The notes beneath the pieces are model-generated. The model had not been told where the DNA came from. It was given only the letters and a program-made list of their open reading frames with translations, and made no database searches. A program made the position numbers and the translations under genes. From positions 1 through 9,874 of the forward strand of contig CAYWSM010000111.1 of assembly GCA_964460935.1 (NCBI GenBank): a stretch of DNA of 9,874 bases, read 5' to 3'. The stretch is from DATMXP01 sp964460935 (GTDB lineage: Bacteria > Acidobacteriota > Terriglobia > Terriglobales > Acidobacteriaceae). Shown one piece after another: positions 5,361-9,874 of this stretch; the stretch's first letter is position 1, and every line of letters begins with the position of its first letter.

Positions 5361-6722
5361 TTAGTCGTAGTACTCAAGACCAAGGTGAGTAATGAGTTCC
5401 TCGCCCTTGAGGTGACGCAAGGTGTTCTTCAGCTTCATCAACTGGATGAACAGATCGTGTTCGGGATAGAGTCCCGGCACGGTCATCGGGGATTTGAAGT
5501 AGAAGCTCAACCACTCCTGGATACCGATCCCACGCAGGCTAGGCGTCCGCTGCGCCATGTCCATGAACAGGACAAGATCAAGAACGATCGGCGCGGCGAG
5601 GATCGAGTCGCGGCAGAGGAAGTCGACTTTGATCTGCATCGGATAGCCAAGCCATCCGAAGATGTCGATGTTGTCCCAACCTTCCTTGTTGTCGCCGCGC
5701 GGCGGGTAGTAATTGATCTTCACCTTGTGGGTGATGTTGCCGTAAAGCTGAGGATACAGATCGGGCTGGAGGATGTACTCGAGCACCGACAGCTTCGATT
5801 CTTCCTTTGTCTTGAACGACGCCGGATCGTCGAGCACTTCGCCGTCGCGGTTGCCGAGAATGTTGGTCGAGAACCATCCGTTCATGCCAAGCAGACGCGC
5901 CTTGAAGCCGGGCGCCAGGATGGTCTTCATTAACGTCTGGCCAGTCTTGAAGTCCTTACCGCAGATGGGAGCTTCCATTTCGCGCGACAACTCAAGCATC
6001 GCCGGAATATCGACCGAAAGATTCGGTGCGCCATTCGCATACGGCACGCCTTCCTTCAGCGCAGCGTAAGCGTAGATCATCGAGGGCGCGATTTTCTCGT
6101 CATTCTTGGTCAGCGCCTTCTCAAACTTTGCAACCGAAGAATGGATCTCGGACGGCTTCAGGAACGCCTCGGTCGATCCGCACCACATAACAACCAGACG
6201 ATCGACCTTCGATTTCTTGCGGAAGTTGCGAATGTCGTCGCGCAACTGCTCGGCAAGATCCATCTTGTTCTTGCCCTTCTTCTTGTTGGGACCGTCGATC
6301 AGCTTGACGTAGTTGTGATCGAAGACGGCCTTCATCGGGGTGATGCCCTTCAGGAAGGGTTTGATCTTGTCGAGGAGACGATAGTCGAGCACGCCGGCCT
6401 TGGTGGCCGCTTCGTACATATTGTCTTCGAAAATGTCCCAGCCGGTGAAGACGATGTCATTGAGCTTCGCCAGCGGAACAAATTCGTTAATTTTGGGGGA
6501 GCGGCCCTCGGTACGCTTGCCGAGGCGGATGGTGCCCATCTGGGTAAGCGAGCCGATGGGCTCAGCGATACCTTTACGAACCGCTTCGACACCGGCGACG
6601 AATGTGGTCGCAACAGCGCCCATGCCGGGGATCATTACGCCGAGCTTGCCTTTGGCGGGTTGAATCTCCGTTCCCTGGGGAGCAGCCTTGCGGCTGAGAA
6701 CAGACGTTTCCCGATTAGCCAT
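5361..6722 (-). CDS. ino1: myo-Inositol-1-phosphate synthase
   Basis: A 453-residue cytoplasmic enzyme of the inositol-3-phosphate synthase family, which turns glucose 6-phosphate into inositol phosphate using bound NAD. The Rossmann entry is GVMIPGMGAVATTFVAGV (about 28-45). Further family signatures are the TGWDIFEDNMYEAA region (about 93-107), the VVMWCGSTEAF strand, NGAPNLSVDIPAM (about 230-242), CGKDFKTGQTLMKTIL with candidate active-site lysines (about 254-269), and LLGMNGWFSTNILGNRDGEVL (about 277-297). Lysines in KVDF and in the earlier KVKINYY segment lie in the catalytic C-terminal part. The ATG at 6722 is preceded by AAGGA with a 6-base spacer; a TTG one codon upstream is too close to it. 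The gene has its own terminator. Inositol phosphate could feed inositol lipids or a compatible solute, but no phosphatase or lipid transferase is in the window to say which. Confidence 0.93.
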   Translation of the reverse strand: MANRETSVLSRKAAPQGTEIQPAKGKLGVMIPGMGAVATTFVAGVEAVRKGIAEPIGSLTQMGTIRLGKRTEGRSPKINEFVPLAKLNDIVFTGWDIFEDNMYEAATKAGVLDYRLLDKIKPFLKGITPMKAVFDHNYVKLIDGPNKKKGKNKMDLAEQLRDDIRNFRKKSKVDRLVVMWCGSTEAFLKPSEIHSSVAKFEKALTKNDEKIAPSMIYAYAALKEGVPYANGAPNLSVDIPAMLELSREMEAPICGKDFKTGQTLMKTILAPGFKARLLGMNGWFSTNILGNRDGEVLDDPASFKTKEESKLSVLEYILQPDLYPQLYGNITHKVKINYYPPRGDNKEGWDNIDIFGWLGYPMQIKVDFLCRDSILAAPIVLDLVLFMDMAQRTPSLRGIGIQEWLSFYFKSPMTVPGLYPEHDLFIQLMKLKNTLRHLKGEELITHLGLEYYD

Positions 6723-6834
6723 CAATCTTCCTTCTGATTAGTGCGGAGATGTATTGCAAACTCTCTATGTTCTCGCATTGAGAGCGGAAAGGCAATGAAA
6801 TGTGTCAGAAGCCACTCCCGATGCGCCGAACGGG

Positions 6835-7497
6835 TCATGCGAGAAACTGAACGAAGCTAGTGACGATTAACTGGGGAAGCGAATCCTGATTGCGTTTGGA
6901 GATCAACTCGTGTCCCGCACCTTCGATGGGGAGCAGTTGTGTTCTGGCAGGAATTAGCTTGAGTGCAGCCGAGATTTCGTCGATTGTGCCGAAGCCGTCG
7001 CGCATGCCGTGGACGAACAGCGCTGGAGTTTGCAGCTTCGGGAAATGAGCCGTGCGAAGTTGCGTCGGTGCTTTCGGCGGATGCAGCGGATAGGAAAGCA
7101 GGAGTAAGGCGGAGGCAAGATTGGGTTGCAAGGCGGCGAGCATGGTGGTCATGCGGCCGCCGTAGGAGTGACCACCGGCGAGCACGCGACCGGAGATCCG
7201 ATTCTTCATCCATTCAACTGCGTCGGCAATTCCCTGCTGGTCTTTGTCGGCGCTTCGGATCGGTGGACCTTTGGGGCGAAGCTGGCGGAACGGCAGATCG
7301 TAGCGAAGGACCATGAATCCCGCAGCAGAGAATTCGCGCGCAAGTGCAAGCAACAAGGGTGAGTGACAGTTGGCGCCGGCGCCGTGGGTGAGCAACAATC
7401 CGTCGCCGGTTGGGTTTACTGGCGAATGCAGGAAACCGCGAACGCCGGATTCGTTTACGGCTGTTACGGTTCCGTCGGATGGTGAGTTCGGCGTCAA
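6835..7497 (-). CDS. Alpha/beta hydrolase (KANL3/TEX30-like, dienelactone-hydrolase clan)
   Basis: A 220-residue cytoplasmic alpha/beta hydrolase of the short, capless type. It shows the oxyanion-side segment LLLTHGAGANCHSP (about 34-47), the nucleophile elbow GHSYGG with Ser111, the acid Asp167 in FVHGMRDGFG, and the base His196 in GAGHEL, so the catalytic triad is complete. Relatives have uncharacterised esterase- or peptidase-like activity; the substrate is unknown. The only start in the open frame ahead of the domain is TTG at 7497, with an in-frame stop three codons upstream and no visible Shine-Dalgarno. A TACGAT hexamer 8 bases before it could be a -10 element, which would make the mRNA nearly leaderless. 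It is divergent from the cytochrome gene and 112 bases upstream of the inositol-phosphate synthase, in the same direction. Confidence 0.9.
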   Translation of the reverse strand: MTPNSPSDGTVTAVNESGVRGFLHSPVNPTGDGLLLTHGAGANCHSPLLLALAREFSAAGFMVLRYDLPFRQLRPKGPPIRSADKDQQGIADAVEWMKNRISGRVLAGGHSYGGRMTTMLAALQPNLASALLLLSYPLHPPKAPTQLRTAHFPKLQTPALFVHGMRDGFGTIDEISAALKLIPARTQLLPIEGAGHELISKRNQDSLPQLIVTSFVQFLA

Positions 7498-7530
7498 GGA
7501 ACGCTATCGTAAACTATCACCAAAATGGTG
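7498..7530. promoter_or_regulatory. Compact divergent junction with inverted repeat
   Basis: Only 27 bases separate the hydrolase TTG from the cytochrome ATG. TACGAT (minus strand, at 7506-7511) and TAAACT (plus strand, 7510-7515) are possible -10 elements lying next to each other. CACCA-AAA-TGGTG at 7518-7530 is a perfect 5-bp inverted repeat that includes the cytochrome start codon. No matching -35 elements are evident. Either an operator or chance would fit. Confidence 0.3.
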
Positions 7531-7857
7531 AGGGTGAACTTGAGAACACTTCTTCGCGTGTTTGTCGTCTGCGTGCTCTTCTTCAGCTTCGCTGTCTTTG
7601 GGCAGAGCGCTCCTTCTTCCCTGACCGGTAATCCCGTCTATAAGAAAGACTGCGCCAAGTGTCACGGCAAAACTGCTACTGGAAGGCACTTTCGCGGACC
7701 GTCGCTGGTGTCCGAGAAGACGGCTGCGATGTCGGCGGATGATCTGCGCAACATGATCAGCAACGGCAAAGGCCGCATGCCGAAGTTCACGGGCAAACTG
7801 ACGCCGGAAGAGATTGACACCCTGGTGCAGGAGATTCAGGGGATGAATAAGAAGTGA
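7525..7857 (+). CDS. Small exported c-type cytochrome
   Basis: A 110-residue precursor of a class I cytochrome c. The signal peptide is residues 1-27 (basic start, hydrophobic core LRVFVVCVLFFSFAVF, probable cleavage before QSAPSS). The mature domain has the haem site CAKCH (Cys43, Cys46, His47) and the distal ligand Met85 in GKGRMPKF, followed by the C-terminal helix LTPEEIDTLVQEIQGM. At about 83 mature residues it is a typical single-haem periplasmic electron carrier; the donor and acceptor are not encoded nearby. No ribosome binding site is visible before the ATG, and the start is chosen from the signal-peptide pattern. It converges on a small membrane-protein gene with a 45-base gap that shows no clear terminator. 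Confidence 0.92.
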   Translation: MVRVNLRTLLRVFVVCVLFFSFAVFGQSAPSSLTGNPVYKKDCAKCHGKTATGRHFRGPSLVSEKTAAMSADDLRNMISNGKGRMPKFTGKLTPEEIDTLVQEIQGMNKK

Positions 7858-7902
7858 CGAACGCAGGTTATCGGATAGTTCCATCTGACCTGACCATCCA
7901 CA

Positions 7903-8223
7903 TCAACCACCCAAAAAAGCGCCTTCCAGGAGCCAGCGCAGAGTGTTGTGCAAGTTCAGGGCCGCCGTTCGTGGTAATGGATCGGACCAGATTCGCCATG
8001 CCAAGTAATCGGGCATGACATCAAGTACTGCGAAGAAAACGCCAAAGCCAAGTATCCCGACGACGATTACAAATTTTGTCCTCGTTAGATGTTGAAACGC
8101 TGCTGCTCTTGCTTGGACTAGGCGCACGGGAATTCCAAACCAAGGAAGAATGACCTTTTTGAGGACCAAGACATAGCCGAACACCATCAACATGGCAACC
8201 AAGAGTGCCGCGAATGAGTGCAT
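7903..8223 (-). CDS. Small two-helix membrane protein, function unknown
   Basis: A 106-residue protein that I do not recognise. Two hydrophobic segments, about 5-25 (ALLVAMLMVFGYVLVL) and 50-70 (KFVIVVGILGFGVFFAVLDVM), flank a basic, probably cytoplasmic loop (VRLVQARAAAFQHLTRTK). A Trp-containing stretch and an amphipathic C-terminal part (LHNTLRWLLEGAF) follow. The ATG at 8223 has only a weak upstream match (CTGGAA). It begins 50 bases after the permease stop in the same direction, so it may be the last gene of the permease operon, but nothing shows a functional link. Composition is protein-like and there is no better frame here. Confidence 0.6.
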   Translation of the reverse strand: MHSFAALLVAMLMVFGYVLVLKKVILPWFGIPVRLVQARAAAFQHLTRTKFVIVVGILGFGVFFAVLDVMPDYLAWRIWSDPLPRTAALNLHNTLRWLLEGAFLGG

Positions 8224-8273
8224 TTCCAGTGCATGATAACGCTGGAGGTTCTGGAAGTCGACAGGCCGATTCC

Positions 8274-9530
8274 CTATTCCGTCCTCAACGCCTCGATCGG
8301 CTGCAGTCTTGACGCCTTCAGGGCCGGCCAGAAGCCGCTGGTGATGCCAACCAGTCCCAGAATGAAAGTCGAAATGAGCATTACGTTCATCGACGCTCGC
8401 AGGAAGATGTCACCCTGATGATTGGTGGTTTTGTAAAACTCGCTGTAGAGCGGCAATGGCGGGATGACGACGGTCAACAACCATGATCCGATCACGCCGA
8501 CAAGACCGCCAATGGCGGTGATGACCAACGCCTCAAGCAGGAACTGCACGAGGATGTGACGCGGACGGGCTCCGATGGCTTTGCGCAATCCAATTTCGCG
8601 GGTACGCTCGGTAACGCTGACGAGCATGATGTTCATCACGCCGACACCGCCAACACCGAGAGTCAAGGCGCCAATGATGCCAAGAATGGCTTCCAGTCCG
8701 ATGGCGAAGGCACGAACCATCTGACCACTATCCACGGTGTCCCAGGTGGGAGTCGCTTTCTCATCCGTGGGGTCGAAATGATGCCGGCGACCCACGACCG
8801 CACGAACAGCAGCGAGTGCCTGCACATGGAGCGTTGGGTCGATGGGCTGGAAGATGATCGTGTGAGGGTACTTGTCGCCGATCAGTTCATTAAAGACGTC
8901 GTACGGAATAAAGGCCTGTTCGTCGTCAGGGCCTTCGTACATGGAGTCCTGTACTTTCTTTGCCATAACTCCGACGACTTCGAAGCTGCGCCCCTCAACC
9001 AGAATGGATTGTCCGACCGCAGGCGCACCCTGGAAGATGCGATGAGCGGCCTCGCTGCCGAGCACGACTACCGTTTTGCGGGAGGCAAACTCTCCGTCCT
9101 CGATGAAGCGGCCCTCAGCAATGGTGAGTTTTCGCATAGTGTCGTAACCGGATTCAATGCCGCGCGTCTGGATGGAAATGACGCGTGTGCCGGTTTTGAA
9201 ACCGAAATTGGTGACCGATTCCGCACTGACACGCCGGACAAGAGGAACTTCGTCGCGGATTGCCTGGACGTCCTCGTACTCGAAACGAACCTTGCGGCCG
9301 GCGCGCTGGCCACCCGCCTGCATGCTGGTCTGCCCCGGCCACATCACCAACACGGCGTTGCCCATGTTGCCCGTTGCGGTGAGGATCGCCCCGCCGAGGC
9401 CCTCGCCAAAAGCGAGCAGCAGCACTACGGAAATCACACCCCAGGCGATTCCGAGCATGGTGAGGGTCGATCGCATGCGATTGCGCAGCAGCGACACCCA
9501 GCTTTGTCCGAAGAGTTCTTTTAGATACAT
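8274..9530 (-). CDS. MacB/FtsX-type ABC transporter permease
   Basis: A 418-residue inner-membrane permease of the MacB family. Order: a short cytoplasmic lead (LFGQSWVSLLRNRMRS), a first helix (about 22-42, TLTMLGIAWGVISVVLLLAF), a periplasmic MacB core domain (about 43-270), and three C-terminal helices (about 275-305, 330-357 and 381-402). The coupling motif VMNIMLVSVTERTREIGLRKAIGA follows helix 2, and the end DPxEALR-like (QPIEALRTE) is standard. There is no ATPase domain, so the ATP-binding partner is a separate subunit, presumably upstream outside the window. Such transporters act by mechanotransmission on periplasmic substrates (macrolides, peptides, lipoproteins). The ATG at 9530 is chosen because the family starts there and it lies 4 bases after the upstream permease's stop; the frame continues to 9602 without a likely start. 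Confidence 0.94.
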   Translation of the reverse strand: MYLKELFGQSWVSLLRNRMRSTLTMLGIAWGVISVVLLLAFGEGLGGAILTATGNMGNAVLVMWPGQTSMQAGGQRAGRKVRFEYEDVQAIRDEVPLVRRVSAESVTNFGFKTGTRVISIQTRGIESGYDTMRKLTIAEGRFIEDGEFASRKTVVVLGSEAAHRIFQGAPAVGQSILVEGRSFEVVGVMAKKVQDSMYEGPDDEQAFIPYDVFNELIGDKYPHTIIFQPIDPTLHVQALAAVRAVVGRRHHFDPTDEKATPTWDTVDSGQMVRAFAIGLEAILGIIGALTLGVGGVGVMNIMLVSVTERTREIGLRKAIGARPRHILVQFLLEALVITAIGGLVGVIGSWLLTVVIPPLPLYSEFYKTTNHQGDIFLRASMNVMLISTFILGLVGITSGFWPALKASRLQPIEALRTE

Positions 9531-9534
9531 GGGC

Positions 9535-9874
9535 TCACTCGCACCGCAGACATTCGACGGGATCCAGCTCCGCCGCGCGTTCTGCCGGATACATTCCAGC
9601 ATTGAACGTGATTAACGATAGTGTTAGCAATGACGCGACGATCGCGATGGGCGACACAATTGGCTTGGGGACGAAATCAGGCAGCGGCAGGCCGGCAAGC
9701 ATAACAACCAAGCCAACGCCAATCAAATATCCGAGAGCGCCACTGAAGAGCGTGAGAAACGCCGATTCGCTGAAAAACTGGCGAGTGATGTCCTTCTTGG
9801 TCGCCCCAAGAGCCCGTAGAACGCCAATCTCGCGCGTGCGTTCGGTTACGGCAACCAACATGATGTTCATGACG
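9535..9874 (-). CDS. MacB/FtsX-type ABC permease, C-terminal part (cut by window edge)
   Basis: Only the last 113 or so codons are present; the gene continues past the window end. It shows the same coupling motif (MNIMLVAVTERTREIGVLRALGA), then a helix over SAFLTLFSGALGYLIGVGLVVMLAG and a last helix over IAIVASLLTLSLITFNAG. The end is PAERAAELDPVECLRCE. Two cysteines in that end replace the usual Ala and Tyr of DPxEALRYE-type tails. It overlaps in function with the next permease and is separated from it by 4 bases, so the two were probably made together as a heterodimeric or duplicated permease pair. Confidence 0.93.
   Translation of the reverse strand, partial: VMNIMLVAVTERTREIGVLRALGATKKDITRQFFSESAFLTLFSGALGYLIGVGLVVMLAGLPLPDFVPKPIVSPIAIVASLLTLSLITFNAGMYPAERAAELDPVECLRCE

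Noticed and set aside
6141..6737. Plus-strand open frames opposite the inositol-phosphate synthase (also 5385-5933)
   Set aside because: The minus strand carries all enzyme motifs; the plus-strand frames have no family signature and arise from codon bias.
8556..9524. Long plus-strand open frame (322 codons) opposite the permease
   Set aside because: Composition is polar, His/Asp-rich and without any recognisable domain, while the minus strand encodes a complete MacB permease. It is an antisense shadow.

Overview
The window reads as chromosomal DNA of a moderately GC-rich, Gram-negative-type soil bacterium. The gene set recalls Acidobacteriota: tandem-domain universal stress protein, divergent myo-inositol-phosphate synthase, small RRM RNA-binding protein with a glycine-rich tail, MacB-type permeases in tandem, and a response regulator ending in a Cys4 module. 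The lineage is an inference from gene content; there is no rRNA or marker gene. I see no tRNA, rRNA, CRISPR array, insertion sequence, phage gene or integration site.

Layout. At 42-1040 (+) a DUF1801 protein and a DinB-fold protein form a two-gene operon with a 3-base gap. A PhzF-family isomerase (1049-1837, -) converges on them. Divergent from it is a two-domain universal stress protein (2040-2963, +). It converges on a response regulator with a C-terminal zinc-ribbon-like tail (2999-3574, -), which is preceded by a possible Cys-containing mini-ORF whose stop overlaps its start. Next, all on the minus strand, come an RRM RNA-binding protein (3887-4264) with a clear intrinsic terminator, a 321-base gene-free stretch holding a long imperfect hairpin, an outer-membrane beta-barrel protein (4586-5182), myo-inositol-1-phosphate synthase (5361-6722) with its own terminator, and an alpha/beta hydrolase (6835-7497). 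A small exported cytochrome c (7525-7857, +) is divergent from the hydrolase across only 27 bases. The right end holds a small two-helix membrane protein and the end of an operon encoding two FtsX/MacB-type ABC permeases, the upstream one cut by the window edge.

How the genes relate. Most are independent housekeeping or stress genes rather than one pathway. The real operons are DUF1801-DinB and the two permeases (4-base gap), with the mini-ORF/response-regulator pair possible. Stress and envelope themes recur (Usp, response regulator, RRM protein, barrel protein, efflux-type permeases), but nothing here shows that they act together.

I found no convincing new multi-gene system. The items most worth a second look are the REC-Cys4 response regulator with its overlapping CxxC mini-ORF, the 16-bp-stem hairpin downstream of the barrel gene, and the compact hydrolase/cytochrome divergent junction where neither gene has a visible ribosome binding site.
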